Positions 8,375-17,405 of a DNA stretch of 64,000 nucleotides are shown here, piece by piece (positions within the stretch are counted from its first letter, which is position 1; each line of letters begins with the position of its first letter). This DNA comes from Cytobacillus depressus (GTDB lineage: Bacteria; Bacillota; Bacilli; Bacillales; Cytobacillaceae). The DNA lies in NCBI RefSeq assembly GCF_008923245.1, contig NZ_WBOS01000002.1, forward strand, positions 186,001 to 250,000, written 5' to 3'. The notes beneath the pieces were generated by a model that was not told the origin of the DNA, did not search any database, and saw only the letters and a list, made by a program, of their open reading frames with translations. The position numbers and the translations under genes are program-made.

Positions 8375-9565
8375 TTGCTTGTTTCAAAAACAAAGCAAGG
8401 CAATTTGTTGAATGTAACAGGGATTCGCAATCTTGATTACTTAAGGGCAATGAGACGTACAGAAAGTTTCTTTTGTCCTGAATGTGATGAACGAGTCATC
8501 CTCAAGGTTGGCACGAAGAAGATGCCTCACTTCGCCCATCAAAAAGGTTCAGCTTGTTCAGAAAGCTATGAAAGAGAGTCTGAATATCATTTAAAAGGTA
8601 AAATAGCTTTATTTGAGTGGCTGCAGGAGCAAGGGGTAGAGTCGTCTTTAGAGTCCTTTGATAAAAAAATAGCCCAAAGGCCTGATATCGGCTTCAACTT
8701 TGAAGGAGCACGTTACGCCATTGAGTATCAATGCTCTAGCATTCCTGAAGAACTCTTTATAAAAAGAACAGAAAACTATTTTAATGCGAATATTACACCT
8801 ATATGGATTATGGCAGGTAAAAATATAAAGCGTCCTACCAATAATCGCGTCGCTCTTTCAAAATTTGATTTTTTGTTTTTAGCAAACAGTCATTCAGGAA
8901 TGTCTATTCCCTCTTATTGTCCCATTATGAATACCCTCATTATCGTTCAACGAATATTACCCGTTTCCGTCAAAAATTCTTTAGCGCATTTTTCCATAAA
9001 GAGTCTAACAAAAGCATCTATTACAGATCTTATCCGTCCCACTCCTAATCGGCCGAACCAATTAAATGATTGGCTGAAAGAAATAAGAAGGGCAAAGAAT
9101 ATTACCATTCCTTATTACCAATCCACTCAAAATAAATTCCTTCAAGAGCTTTATTCCCATTCCATTATCCCATCTATGCTGCCACCGGAAATCGGATTGC
9201 CGGTTGCACATGCCCATTTCATTGAAACCCCTGCTCTTGAATGGCAAAGCTATTTATTGATAGATTTATTAAATAGGAGCCAGCCGATTCCAATTGACAA
9301 AATTATTTATGCATTCAAAAGAAGAGTGGGAAGAAATGAGATAAAGCTAAGAAATCTCCCATTAGCTAGAAGGGGCAATGCCTTATTAGCTGTTAAGGCA
9401 TATATGAAATTACTTGTGAAGCTTAATATATTTCAGGCAGTTAGCCAAACTCATATAAAACGAATCAATCCAATCAGGACGCAAAATAATGTTGAGCGTC
9501 AGCTAGAATGGGAAACTAATTTTTATCGTAAAAATTTTAAAATTATTAATGATGGGTTAAAGTAG
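8375..9565 (+). CDS. coiA: Competence protein CoiA-like
   Basis: CoiA is needed for processing of incoming DNA during natural transformation. 396 residues. The N-terminus (about residues 29-60) carries a zinc-ribbon-like pattern C-x2-C ... 'MPHFAH' ... C. The central nuclease-like core has 'RPDIGF' and 'YAIEYQCSS', a PD-(D/E)xK-type arrangement with E-x-Q. The C-terminal third is less conserved. Start is TTG with AAGGAG eight bases upstream. It sits between cls and pepF, as in B. subtilis where coiA and pepF are neighbours. The same N-terminal zinc module occurs on the helicase at 28210-30507. Confidence 0.9.
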   Translation: MLVSKTKQGNLLNVTGIRNLDYLRAMRRTESFFCPECDERVILKVGTKKMPHFAHQKGSACSESYERESEYHLKGKIALFEWLQEQGVESSLESFDKKIAQRPDIGFNFEGARYAIEYQCSSIPEELFIKRTENYFNANITPIWIMAGKNIKRPTNNRVALSKFDFLFLANSHSGMSIPSYCPIMNTLIIVQRILPVSVKNSLAHFSIKSLTKASITDLIRPTPNRPNQLNDWLKEIRRAKNITIPYYQSTQNKFLQELYSHSIIPSMLPPEIGLPVAHAHFIETPALEWQSYLLIDLLNRSQPIPIDKIIYAFKRRVGRNEIKLRNLPLARRGNALLAVKAYMKLLVKLNIFQAVSQTHIKRINPIRTQNNVERQLEWETNFYRKNFKIINDGLK

Positions 9566-9731
9566 GACTTTTGAATTTTTTTAATAAGTTATCTTTTTTT
9601 GTGAATGGGTATGATAAAAATATAAAAATAATAATACATTGAGCTTAGAAGGATTTTTAGGTTAATAATCGAAATAATATATAGTATGATTTTTTTCCGA
9701 AGCTCGAAATAGTTGGATTGGAGGAAGAGAA

Positions 9732-11549
9732 ATGGCAAACGAAACAGCCGTTAAAAAACTCCCAAGCAGAAGTGAGATTTCTGTAGAGGATACATGGAGA
9801 TTAGAGGATATTTTTCAAAATGATGAAGCATGGGATAAAGAATTTAATGATGTGAAGGGATTAATTCCCGGTGCGGAAAAATATAAAGGGAAATTAGGGG
9901 AAAGTGCAGACCTCTTATATGTGGCATTGCAATATCAAGATCAGCTGTTAGAACGTCTTGGTAAGCTCTATACATATGCGCATATGCGTTATGATCAAGA
10001 CACGACAAACTCTCATTATCAAGGAATGGATGATAGAATTAAGAACCTATATTCACAGGCAGCTAGCGGGCTAGCGTATATTGTTCCTGAAATTCTTGCC
10101 GTTGATGAAGAAAAAATCAATGCGTTCTTAGATGTGAAGAAAGAACTGCAACTTTACAGGCAGTCATTAGATGAAATTAATTTGCAGCGGCCACATGTAT
10201 TAACAGCAGAGCAAGAGGCTTTGCTTGCGCAAGCGTCTGAAGTATTTGCTGCTTCAAGCAATACGTTCGGAATGCTTAATAATGCAGACTTGGAATTCCC
10301 GACCATTAAAGATGAAAATGGTGAAGAAGTAGAAGTGACACATGGCCGCTATAGCCGATTCCTTGAAAGTGATGATCAAAGGGTAAGACATGATGCATTT
10401 AAAGCTGTCTATGACACGTATGGCAAATTCCGTAATACATTTGCTAGCACATTAAGCGGAAACGTGAAAACGAATAATTTCAATGCAAAAATAAGAAATT
10501 ATCAATCTGCACGCCACGCGGCTTTAGCTGCAAATAATATTCCTGAATCTGTTTATGATAATTTAGTGGAAACAGTCAATGATCATCTGCATTTATTACA
10601 GCGCTATATAAAGCTGAGAAAAAAGGTTCTTCGTTTAGATGAGCTTCATATGTATGATTTATACACGCCGCTTGTCAAGGACATCAAAATGGAAATAAAG
10701 TATGACGAGGCAAGGGAGCTTATTTTGAAAGGGTTGGCACCACTAGGTGAGGATTACTTAAATGTATTAAAAGAAGGCTTTGACAATCGCTGGGTGGACG
10801 TATATGAGAACAAAGGAAAGAGAAGCGGGGCCTACTCATCAGGTGCTTACGGAACAAATCCGTATATACTCATGAACTGGCAAGATAATGTAAATAATTT
10901 ATTTACACTTGCCCATGAATTCGGTCATTCTGTTCACAGCTACTATACAAGAAAAAATCAACCATATCCGTATGGAAACTATTCGATTTTCGTTGCCGAG
11001 GTTGCTTCAACATGTAATGAAGCATTGTTGAGTGATTATTTACTTAAAACAGTGGACGATGACAAAAAGCGCATCTTTTTATTAAATCATTATTTAGAGG
11101 GATTTAGAGGCACTGTTTTCCGTCAGACGATGTTTGCTGAATTCGAGCATTCTATTTATCAAAAGGTGCAAAACAATGAAGCACTTACTGCGCAAGTATT
11201 AACAAATGATTATTATGAATTAAATAAAAAGTATTTCGGTGAGGAGAATCTTATTCTTGATGAAGAAATTGGCTTAGAATGGTCACGAATTCCTCACTTT
11301 TATTACAATTATTATGTATATCAGTATGCAACAGGATTTAGTGCAGCAACGGCATTAAGCAAACAAATTTTAGAAGAGGGGCAGCCAGCTGTTGATCGGT
11401 ATATTGAATTCTTAAAGTCTGGAAGCTCCGATTATCCAATTGAAGTTCTGAAAAAAGCTGGGGTTGACATGACAAGCTCAAAGCCAGTTGAGGATGCATG
11501 TAAAGTATTTGAAGAAATGTTGAATGAAATGGAAAAATTATTAGGCTAA
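9732..11549 (+). CDS. pepF: Oligoendopeptidase F
   Basis: Cytoplasmic zinc metallopeptidase (family M3B) that cleaves peptides of roughly 7-17 residues. The catalytic HExxH is in 'TLAHEFGHSVHSYY' and the third ligand Glu is in the following 'VAEVASTCNEALL' helix. 605 residues is full length. GGAGG lies seven bases before the ATG. It follows coiA with its own leader. A role in degrading peptides brought in by Opp, or trimming of signalling peptides, is plausible from context but not shown. Confidence 0.96.
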   Translation: MANETAVKKLPSRSEISVEDTWRLEDIFQNDEAWDKEFNDVKGLIPGAEKYKGKLGESADLLYVALQYQDQLLERLGKLYTYAHMRYDQDTTNSHYQGMDDRIKNLYSQAASGLAYIVPEILAVDEEKINAFLDVKKELQLYRQSLDEINLQRPHVLTAEQEALLAQASEVFAASSNTFGMLNNADLEFPTIKDENGEEVEVTHGRYSRFLESDDQRVRHDAFKAVYDTYGKFRNTFASTLSGNVKTNNFNAKIRNYQSARHAALAANNIPESVYDNLVETVNDHLHLLQRYIKLRKKVLRLDELHMYDLYTPLVKDIKMEIKYDEARELILKGLAPLGEDYLNVLKEGFDNRWVDVYENKGKRSGAYSSGAYGTNPYILMNWQDNVNNLFTLAHEFGHSVHSYYTRKNQPYPYGNYSIFVAEVASTCNEALLSDYLLKTVDDDKKRIFLLNHYLEGFRGTVFRQTMFAEFEHSIYQKVQNNEALTAQVLTNDYYELNKKYFGEENLILDEEIGLEWSRIPHFYYNYYVYQYATGFSAATALSKQILEEGQPAVDRYIEFLKSGSSDYPIEVLKKAGVDMTSSKPVEDACKVFEEMLNEMEKLLG

Positions 11550-11553
11550 AAGA

Positions 11554-11638
11554 CAAAAGTGGAAGCGCCTTGAACAACCAAAGAGCGGATTGTTCCTGTG
11601 ATGATTATGCTGCCGAAGCGTTCCATGTGGAGCTGGAC
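11554..11638 (+). repeat. Intergenic repeat family B, degenerate short copy
   Basis: Begins with AAAGTGGAAGCGCCTTGAA and ends with GGAGCTGGAC, matching the ends of the family B copies at 17406-17585 (AAAAGCGGAGAGCGCC ... GGAGCTAGAC) and 62851-62931. It starts directly after the pepF stop. Confidence 0.6.
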
Positions 11639-11699
11639 GTAAACAAAATTATTCTCAAAGTTATTCACTGCATACAAATTAATAATTTCCTAGACAACA

Positions 11700-11736
11700 A
11701 AAAAGGAGAATGTGGCAAAAGCCCATTCTCCTTTCA
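11700..11736 (+). terminator. pepF-side terminator, shared with yizD
   Basis: Stem AAGGAGAATG / CATTCTCCTTT around a TGGCAAAAGC loop. It overlaps the yizD stop codon on the other strand and could end transcripts from both sides. Confidence 0.7.
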
Positions 11737-11907
11737 AAATCCTTTAAACTTCTTGCGATCATTTATTGACACGATGAACATGAGGAGGGAAAGAAATAAA
11801 AGCGGCGAGCTTATATAGATTGGGAACAGACTCATAAGGGCTAGGAAATTTAAACTGAAAGAGAAAAGAATCAATGCAAGCATTAGAATTAAAGGTAGCT
11901 TTTTCAC
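11734..11907 (-). CDS. yizD: Small two-helix membrane protein, YizD-like
   Basis: A 57-residue protein read on the minus strand from a GTG codon with GGGAGGAT ribosome binding site four bases upstream. Two hydrophobic helices (about residues 4-25 and 30-47) are followed by a basic tail 'NDRKKFKGF'. In B. subtilis the small gene yizD lies on this side of the sRNA RoxS, opposite yjbH/spxH, so the assignment rests on synteny plus size; I cannot compare the sequences in full. Function unknown. Confidence 0.65.
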   Translation of the reverse strand: MKKLPLILMLALILFSFSLNFLALMSLFPIYISSPLLFLSLLMFIVSINDRKKFKGF

Positions 11908-11994
11908 TAGTTCATCCTCCCAAAGGGCCCGTTACTAATTACTTTGTACCAATATATTCTTCCAACTACAAATTATGATAAGGATTTGACAATA

Positions 11995-12012
11995 TTGTGA
12001 AGACGCGCACAA
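11995..12012 (+). promoter_or_regulatory. Rex operator upstream of roxS
   Basis: TTGTGAAGACGCGCACAA fits the Rex consensus TTGTGAA-N4-TTCACAA at 16 of 18 positions counting the spacer. It ends six bases before the -35 of the roxS promoter. In B. subtilis roxS is known to be controlled by ResD and Rex, so a redox (NADH/NAD+) input is expected. Confidence 0.8.
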
Positions 12013-12017
12013 ACTTC

Positions 12018-12046
12018 TTGTTTCCTTGTTTATTTCGTGTTATAGT
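12018..12046 (+). promoter_or_regulatory. SigA promoter of roxS
   Basis: TTGTTT (-35), 17-base spacer, TATAGT (-10). Perfect 10-base inverted arms AACTTCTTGT (12012-12021) and ACAAGAAGTT (12051-12060) bracket it; the right arm would form the 5' end of the RNA. Confidence 0.75.
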
Positions 12047-12052
12047 ATAGAC

Positions 12053-12167
12053 AAGAAGTTGATCACACAAACACATACCCCTTGTTTGACCGTGAAAGAT
12101 TTCTCCCATCCCCTTTTTGTTATATAATAGAGAAAAAGACCATGCTACCGTTTGCATGGTCTTTTTC
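12053..12167 (+). ncRNA. roxS: RoxS (RsaE) regulatory small RNA
   Basis: A promoter-to-terminator unit of about 115 nt with no open frame, the known length of B. subtilis RoxS. It has the C-rich seed segments typical of RsaE/RoxS: 'ACCCCTTGTTTGACC' near 12077 and 'CTCCCATCCCC' near 12104, followed by a strong terminator hairpin. It lies between yizD and spxH (yjbH), exactly where roxS is found in B. subtilis. RoxS base-pairs with ribosome binding sites of mRNAs for central metabolism and NADH-producing enzymes and helps rebalance NADH. The 5' end is predicted from the promoter, not measured. Confidence 0.9.
12131..12167 (+). terminator. roxS terminator, bidirectional with spxH
   Basis: GAAAAAGACCATGC / GCATGGTCTTTTTC, perfect stem. 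The A and T runs on both sides allow it to end roxS on the plus strand and spxH-yjbI on the minus strand. Confidence 0.93.
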
Positions 12168-12192
12168 ATTATCTTTTTTGAATAAATGGATA

Positions 12193-13077
12193 TTATTCAT
12201 CTTGCGAAATGAATCTCCAGAACATTCCATACTTAGCAGGAATTTGTTCCACAACTTGCTTTAACTGCAGCTTTTTCATTTCCCGTTCTACTTCATTGAT
12301 CGTCATATTGTACACGACAGCAATTTCTTTAGAAGCGACAAATTTAAAATATTGTAAAAATAATTCTAATGGAGGAGGATTGGAGGGCTCCGGTTTTTCC
12401 ACAAGCATTTCCTCTAAAATTTGTACATAAACCTCATATGGATAGTAACCTGTTACTTTTATCCCTTCTTCTTCAATATTTTCATTAAAAAAGACGAGTG
12501 TAGGTATTTCATGAACATCCATTTCTGCAGTGATTTTTAAATCACACTGCAAGGCTTTGGCCGCACTATCTGAATGAATATCAGAAATAAATTCAACTAC
12601 ATCTAAATCAACACTTTCTGCACACTCTTTAAGCACATCAAAGCTTGAAACATTTTGTTTTTCAAGGAATAGCACTTCTTGTAATTTCCGTAAAAAGCGA
12701 ATTCCTGCTCTTCTTCCTTGCAATTCAGCCGCTTTGATGGCAACTGATGCAAGATGCGGGGAAGAAATCGGGTTTTCGAACCAAAGGTTTCCGTCACACG
12801 ACATTCCAGATCGGCTAGCTGTTTTCTCCCAAAGGTCTGCCATGCTTTCAAAGCTTTGTTTTCTGCCAATATTTAATGTAGCCAATCTCCCGCTCAACAC
12901 ATGCTTTATGGAAAAATAACGGCCATATTCAATCATTAGCTTTTTTAAAATGGGCTCTAGCGCCCAGCACTCAGGACAAAGAGGATCAATGAACATGTAC
13001 AATTCAAGCGGCTTTTTTACACTGCCATGACAATGAGGTGATGGCGGTTTTAACTCGAATGATTCTTGATTGCTCAC
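12193..13077 (-). CDS. spxH: Spx adaptor protein SpxH
   Basis: SpxH (YjbH) is a thioredoxin-fold, DsbA-like cytoplasmic adaptor that binds Spx and speeds its degradation by ClpXP. 294 residues. The N-terminal His/Cys-rich segment 'SPHCHG' is followed by the fold's C-x-x-C ('LCPECW', Cys34/Cys37). Conserved segments '[13 protein letters not shown]', '[11 protein letters not shown]' and 'AALQCDLKI'-like follow, then the C-terminal '[14 protein letters not shown]' region. Its ATG overlaps the stop of the upstream yjbI gene, so the two form an operon, as in B. subtilis. No key residue is missing. Confidence 0.95.
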   Translation of the reverse strand: MSNQESFELKPPSPHCHGSVKKPLELYMFIDPLCPECWALEPILKKLMIEYGRYFSIKHVLSGRLATLNIGRKQSFESMADLWEKTASRSGMSCDGNLWFENPISSPHLASVAIKAAELQGRRAGIRFLRKLQEVLFLEKQNVSSFDVLKECAESVDLDVVEFISDIHSDSAAKALQCDLKITAEMDVHEIPTLVFFNENIEEEGIKVTGYYPYEVYVQILEEMLVEKPEPSNPPPLELFLQYFKFVASKEIAVVYNMTINEVEREMKKLQLKQVVEQIPAKYGMFWRFISQDE

Positions 13078-13481
13078 AAGTTCTCACCTTTCATCATTTC
13101 ATTTTCTGGTGTATTCACCATATGCTGAGCAGTTAAATAGAGTCTTGCATAAAAGTCTTCTTTAATTTTCCCTTCAAGCCCCACTTCATCCATTGCTTCT
13201 TCCATGCATGCTAGCCAATGCTTTGCGCGTGTTTGCGTTATTTCAAAAGGTAAATGCCGTGCCCTTAGCATCGGATGACCATGCTCTGATGTATAAAGTT
13301 GAGGACCTCCTAAATATTGTGTCAAAAATTGTTTTTGTTTTCTAGCCGTCTCAGTTAAATCACTTGGAAATATAGGGACGAGATCTGGATGTTTCCCTAC
13401 GCGACGATAAAAGGCATCAACAAGCAGGTGGAGTTTTTTTTCTCCAATCACGTCGTATGGTGTATTCATTTTCTCGACCAT
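13074..13481 (-). CDS. yjbI: Group II truncated hemoglobin
   Basis: A small 2-on-2 globin of 135 residues. The proximal His lies in the '[14 protein letters not shown]' segment and the conserved Trp of helix G in 'HWLACMEEA'; the Tyr pair of the distal pocket is in '[12 protein letters not shown]'. In Staphylococcus and Bacillus the linked yjbIH genes belong to disulfide and nitrosative stress defence. It is first in the two-gene operon and overlaps spxH by four bases. Heme ligand and redox partner are inferred from the family. Confidence 0.93.
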   Translation of the reverse strand: MVEKMNTPYDVIGEKKLHLLVDAFYRRVGKHPDLVPIFPSDLTETARKQKQFLTQYLGGPQLYTSEHGHPMLRARHLPFEITQTRAKHWLACMEEAMDEVGLEGKIKEDFYARLYLTAQHMVNTPENEMMKGENL

Positions 13482-13641
13482 TATGATAAATCTCCCTTTT
13501 TTGAGTTATATATATAAATTGTTCATTTTACTTATGTTTTCCAAAATAAAAATTAAGCTTTTAGAACTGATTCTATTTTCATTCTATCAATGTGTGAATT
13601 TTAACTCAAACAAATAGCTTACGGGAGATATTTTTTTGCAA

Positions 13642-13671
13642 AAAAATAGTCTATTGCTGAACAATAGACGA
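13642..13671 (-). terminator. Terminator of the yjbJ-yjbK operon
   Basis: Stem GTCTATTG / CAATAGAC followed on the minus strand by a run of seven T, about 20 bases beyond the stop at 13691. Confidence 0.8.
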
Positions 13672-13690
13672 AAGTAGTTATTTATAATCA

Positions 13691-14329
13691 TTATGATAGG
13701 AGTGCGCTTTTTATCTTTTGAACATAGTTCATCGTTTCTTTAAAAGGCGGGATTCCTTTATGCTTGTCTACATTCCCAGGACCAGCATTATAGGCAGCCA
13801 ATGCTAAGTCAATATTTTCATGATATTTATTAAGCATTTGGCGTAAATATTTAGCCCCGCCTAATATATTCTCTTCAGGATCAAAAATGTTGCGAACACC
13901 TAATGATCTGGCTGTTTCAGGCATCAGCTGCATTAAACCTGAAGCTCCAGCCCGGCTAATGGCATTTGGATTAAAATTAGATTCCTGCTTAATGACTGAT
14001 TTCAAGAGCTTAGCTGGAATTTCATAAAGCTCAGAAGCTTTTGCGATAATTTCATCAAAACTTTGATTCCCTTGGCCTGAAAGCTTAGTCAGTTTGAAGG
14101 GTGGTAATGCTGGGCCATTCAGTCCTGCAACTGGATGATTTCCATTAATTAATTCTTCTTCAAATTGGTGCTGTAGAGCACTCTCGGTAGTATCATTCAG
14201 CTTATTTTCCACTAAAAATTGGTTCAACACGTCCTGAAATAATCCGCTGTCATCACTAGGAGCCTGTGAGCTGTTGAAGTTTTTTAGCGCCTGCAAATCT
14301 AGTAATATTTTTAATTGGTCAACATTCAT
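13691..14329 (-). CDS. yjbJ: Lytic transglycosylase (SLT domain), YjbJ/CwlQ-like
   Basis: Peptidoglycan-cleaving enzyme of 212 residues. A low-complexity N-terminal half (about residues 1-90) without a signal peptide precedes a Slt70-type catalytic domain. The catalytic Glu is in 'KQESNFNPNAISRAGASGLMQL' (read as ES motif then GLMQ), followed by 'AYNAGPGNV'. In B. subtilis this gene product (CwlQ) has both muramidase and transglycosylase activity. No secretion signal is visible, so export, perhaps with the flagellar or another route, is unexplained. Second gene of the minus-strand pair with yjbK, 15 bases apart. Confidence 0.92.
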   Translation of the reverse strand: MNVDQLKILLDLQALKNFNSSQAPSDDSGLFQDVLNQFLVENKLNDTTESALQHQFEEELINGNHPVAGLNGPALPPFKLTKLSGQGNQSFDEIIAKASELYEIPAKLLKSVIKQESNFNPNAISRAGASGLMQLMPETARSLGVRNIFDPEENILGGAKYLRQMLNKYHENIDLALAAYNAGPGNVDKHKGIPPFKETMNYVQKIKSALLS

Positions 14330-14344
14330 CGATGTATTTCTCCT

Positions 14345-14956
14345 TTAAGATTCGTGAGCTTTCTGCTTATATTTTTCATTATAAAAACGCTTTATTTTAT
14401 TTTCGGTATTACGTATAGGAATATTTAATTTGGAAAGAAGGCTAGTAAATATCTCCTGACCTTTTTGCCTATTACTTACTTCATATTCTAACTCAAAATC
14501 CTCTTTATTTAAATAATGGCTATGATCTAAGACGATAAGTCCATCCTTATATGTAGTTTCTGCTCTAAAGGTTGTTAAAGAGCCAAAATATTGCATAAGT
14601 TGAGGATCAATATTCATTTCCTCTACTAAAGTTCTGATTGAATCAACCGCGATCACACCAGTTTTAAACATGTTTTCAGCCGTATTTTCATCAATTGTTT
14701 CATTTGTTTCCAACAGACCGTCTTTGTATGGCTGTTTAAGCGTGAGTTCATAAGCATTGTTTTTTTGTCTAATCCTCAGTGCACTGCCTGCTTTTTTTAA
14801 AGCGAAATCATTTGTATCAAAATAATGATTTTCTTGTTTAAAAAAGTCTGAATCATGAAATTGAAAATAGTTTTTCACTTGATTAAATTCTTGTTTTGTA
14901 AGAATATTTTTTAATTCTATTTCTATATTTTGTGTCAAGCTCTTCATTCCCTTCAA
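14345..14956 (-). CDS. yjbK: CYTH-domain triphosphate-binding protein
   Basis: 203 residues with the CYTH signature E-x-E-x-K at the N-terminus ('NIEIELKN'), then 'ENHYFDT', 'ALRIRQKN', 'LTLKQP' and the C-terminal 'KIKRFYNEKY'. The family forms an eight-strand tunnel that binds or hydrolyses inorganic or nucleoside triphosphates with Mg2+. I prefer the TTG at 14956, with GAGG six bases upstream, over ATG 14947, whose only purine run directly abuts it. Synteny with the RelQ-type synthetase (yjbM) is conserved in Firmicutes; the true substrate is not known. Confidence 0.9.
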   Translation of the reverse strand: MKGMKSLTQNIEIELKNILTKQEFNQVKNYFQFHDSDFFKQENHYFDTNDFALKKAGSALRIRQKNNAYELTLKQPYKDGLLETNETIDENTAENMFKTGVIAVDSIRTLVEEMNIDPQLMQYFGSLTTFRAETTYKDGLIVLDHSHYLNKEDFELEYEVSNRQKGQEIFTSLLSKLNIPIRNTENKIKRFYNEKYKQKAHES

Positions 14957-15017
14957 AGTTTACCTCTCTTATTATCTCCTTCTCTTTCCTTTGCTGCAAT
15001 TTTTTTAATACGTTTCT

Positions 15018-15204
15018 GTTGATTCCCGCTACAGGTACTTAGCGATCGCGGGCGGTCCGGAAGCCTCCTCGTCGCATTCGCGCCTGCGGGGGTCTCCCTT
15101 TGATTCGCTTTTCCCGCTGGACATTGAATAAGCATCCGTGAATTAACACCGCACGAAAAAATGCGTATGCATTTTGAGGATCTCGTGCCTTCCGCTCCAA
15201 TCAA
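15018..15204 (-). repeat. Intergenic repeat family A, full-length copy 1
   Basis: About 187 bases, the reverse complement of the 187-base copy at 36493-36679. Shared blocks include TTGATTGGAGCGGA, AAAATGCATACGCATTTT (here with a one-base change), GGGAGACCCC, GCAGGCG and GAGGAGGCT, ending in GGAATCAAC. The ends are inverted repeats of each other. It fills most of the space between yjbK and yjbL, and the open frame 14953-15210 inside it is not a gene. GC content is clearly above that of the neighbours. Confidence 0.85.
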
Positions 15205-15308
15205 TAACAAAAAAGCAATATCAACAATAAGATTCTTTTAAATATCATGTAAGGGTTTTATTGCCTTTGAATCTGCGATAAAATAAGATAAGTTTGGAGG
15301 TTTTGATA

Positions 15309-15680
15309 ATGAAAAAGAAAATTTCAATTATTGATGTACTTTTTAAAGAAATTGAGAAGGAAGTAGTTTTAACAGTTGAAGATGGTTTCTCGATTATTGA
15401 CTTGAAGCCAATGGGGCAAATGTTAGTTGACTCTGATCATCTTTCATTTATTTACATAGCAGAAATTAATGATGAGTATTCATATTTAACTATCCCTCAT
15501 TCCATTTGGTCACAGTTTAAACAGGCATTAGATTTAGGTTCAGCCGTTTATTTAACAGATCGTATAGAGCGCATTCAGCTTCCGGGATTTATGGAAGAAC
15601 TGCGTTATCTCATTGAGAATATTAAGGAAAATAGTAATTATGGAGAGGAAATGGTTGCAAAAGTAGAAAGCACTTTTTAA
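15309..15680 (+). CDS. yjbL: Conserved protein YjbL, unknown function
   Basis: 123 residues, no membrane segment, mixed charged and hydrophobic, beginning 'MKKKISIIDVLFKEIEKEV'. It matches YjbL in position (between yjbK and yjbM) and length (about 122 in B. subtilis). ATG 15309 follows TTGGAGG with correct spacing; an in-frame TTG at 15294 overlaps that site. No catalytic motif is evident. Conserved linkage to the small alarmone synthetase is the only functional hint. Confidence 0.85.
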   Translation: MKKKISIIDVLFKEIEKEVVLTVEDGFSIIDLKPMGQMLVDSDHLSFIYIAEINDEYSYLTIPHSIWSQFKQALDLGSAVYLTDRIERIQLPGFMEELRYLIENIKENSNYGEEMVAKVESTF

Positions 15681-15778
15681 CCGCTAGAATAATCATCCGC
15701 CAATACATAATCTAACCTAATTCCTTTTAGGAACAGAAATTAATTAGACGAATAATATCGGATGAGGTGTTATGTGAC

Positions 15779-16399
15779 GTGAAGAATTGGGATCAATTTT
15801 TAGCTCCATATAAGCAGGCCGTGGAAGAATTAAAGATTAAGCTAAAGGGAATGCGGAAGCAATTTGAACAAGAAGGAACTCATTCACCAATTGAATTTGT
15901 TACGGGAAGAGTAAAGCCCATTGCGAGTATATTAGATAAGGCCAATCATAAAAATATTTCACTAGATAAACTTGAGACTGAGATGCAGGATATTGCTGGT
16001 ATGCGTATGATGTGCCAGTTTGTGGAGGATATAAAGAAAGTCGTTGAGCTGTTAAGAAATCGCAATGACTTTGAAATTGTTGAAGAGAGAGATTATATTT
16101 CTCATAAGAAAGTGAGCGGTTATCGTTCTTACCATGTTGTCATTGGCTACCCAGTTCAAACGATTAATGGGGAAAAGAAGATTTTAGCAGAAATCCAAAT
16201 TCGTACTTTAGCAATGAATTTCTGGGCTACAATTGAACATTCATTAAACTATAAATATAAAGGCCAATTTCCGAAAGATATTCAGATGAGACTGCAAAGA
16301 GCAGCTGAAGCGGCATTTATGCTTGATGAGGAAATGTCGCTTATCCGCGATGAAATTCAAGAAGCACAGGCCTTTTTTACAAGAAATAAAGAGCAATAG
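15779..16399 (+). CDS. relQ: Small alarmone synthetase RelQ (YjbM/SasB)
   Basis: Makes (p)ppGpp by transferring pyrophosphate from ATP to GDP or GTP; it lacks the hydrolase and regulatory domains of Rel. About 206 residues. The RelA_SpoT synthetase core shows 'FVTGRVKPIASI', 'MQDIAGMRMMCQF', 'GYRSYHVV' and 'EIQIRTLAMNFWATIEHSLNYK', with a C-terminal acidic helix. GTG 15779 is preferred because GATGAGG lies 11 bases upstream and the family N-terminus starts at 'KNWDQFL'; GTG 15767 overlaps that site. It precedes nadF and a pseudouridine synthase, the conserved yjbMNO order. Confidence 0.94.
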   Translation: MKNWDQFLAPYKQAVEELKIKLKGMRKQFEQEGTHSPIEFVTGRVKPIASILDKANHKNISLDKLETEMQDIAGMRMMCQFVEDIKKVVELLRNRNDFEIVEERDYISHKKVSGYRSYHVVIGYPVQTINGEKKILAEIQIRTLAMNFWATIEHSLNYKYKGQFPKDIQMRLQRAAEAAFMLDEEMSLIRDEIQEAQAFFTRNKEQ

Positions 16400-16608
16400 C
16401 TAGGCAACTGCCTTGAAACATATCAAGGGTAAGCTTCATTGAAAGATTCTTCATATGCCTTGCGACGATCTGTACAAATCATCCTCGAATGCGCTTTGGC
16501 GCAGGAGCAATTTTTACGCTGAACGGAACCTAAACCAAGCTCGCAGGTCTATCGACGAAACTTTATTTTATAGTTATAAGAAAACATCCGTAAAGGAGAA
16601 TAATGACG
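16400..16608 (+). other. relQ-nadF spacer
   Basis: About 200 bases with short GC-rich inverted segments (for example GCGCTTTGGCGC) and an unsupported short open frame at 16455-16640. It may hold a decayed copy of an intergenic repeat, but I cannot align it convincingly to families A, B or C. Confidence 0.4.
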
Positions 16609-17403
16609 ATGAAATTTGCCATTACCTCGAAGGGCGATAATAAATCAAATGCGCTTATGCATAAAATGAGAACGTATTTAATAGATTTCGATCTTACTTA
16701 TGATGAAGAGCAGCCCGATATTGTCGTCTCAATAGGCGGGGATGGTACTTTATTATATGCCTTTCATCGCTATACAAGACGGTTAGATAAGACGGCTTTT
16801 GTAGGGATTCATACCGGGCACTTAGGATTTTATGCTGACTGGGTGCCAGAAGAAATTGAAAAGCTCGTCATCGCCATTGCTAAAACCCCTTTCCAAGTTA
16901 GCGAATATCCGTTGTTAGAGGTCATTATTCGCTATCAGCATGGGGGAAGAGAAACAAGATATTTAGCATTAAATGAATCGACCGTTAAGGCGGTTGATGG
17001 AACGCTCGTTATGGATGTAGAAATTCGCGGCCAGCATTTTGAAAGATTTCGCGGGGATGGATTATGTGTTTCAACTCCTTCTGGAAGCACGGCCTATAAT
17101 AAAGCTCTAGGCGGTGCAATTCTTCATCCATCCTTATCTGCTATTCAAATAGCTGAAATGGCGTCAATCAATAATAAAGTGTTTCGGACAGTAGGCTCGC
17201 CTCTAGTCCTTCCTGCTCACCATACATGCATGTTAAAACCGGTAAATGGTCAGGATTTTCAAATAACTATTGATCATTTAAATTTACTTCATAAGGACGT
17301 AAAGTCCATTCAATACCGTGTAGCAGATGAAAAAATCCGCTTCGCCCGTTTCCGTCCATTTCCGTTTTGGAAAAGGGTTCATGATTCCTTTGTGGCGGAC
17401 TAA
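16609..17403 (+). CDS. nadF: NAD kinase
   Basis: Phosphorylates NAD to NADP with ATP or polyphosphate; sole source of NADP in the cell, usually with a paralogue (YtdI) in bacilli. 264 residues, full length. The hallmark '[12 protein letters not shown]' holds the catalytic Asp; 'ALNES' (NE motif) and the glycine-rich '[14 protein letters not shown]' complete the site. ATG 16609 ('MKFAITSKG') matches the family start and is ten bases from AAGGAG; ATG 16603 is only four bases from it. The NADP supply role fits the redox genes upstream. Confidence 0.95.
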   Translation: MKFAITSKGDNKSNALMHKMRTYLIDFDLTYDEEQPDIVVSIGGDGTLLYAFHRYTRRLDKTAFVGIHTGHLGFYADWVPEEIEKLVIAIAKTPFQVSEYPLLEVIIRYQHGGRETRYLALNESTVKAVDGTLVMDVEIRGQHFERFRGDGLCVSTPSGSTAYNKALGGAILHPSLSAIQIAEMASINNKVFRTVGSPLVLPAHHTCMLKPVNGQDFQITIDHLNLLHKDVKSIQYRVADEKIRFARFRPFPFWKRVHDSFVAD

Positions 17404-17405
17404 TA

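Noticed and set aside
11570..11818. 82-codon plus-strand open frame after pepF
   Set aside because: It crosses a repeat B copy, a terminator and the real minus-strand gene yizD, and has no start signal.
14953..15210. 85-codon open frame on the minus strand between yjbK and yjbL
   Set aside because: It lies inside repeat family A, is rich in Arg/Cys/Gly from GC-rich repeat sequence and has no ribosome binding site.
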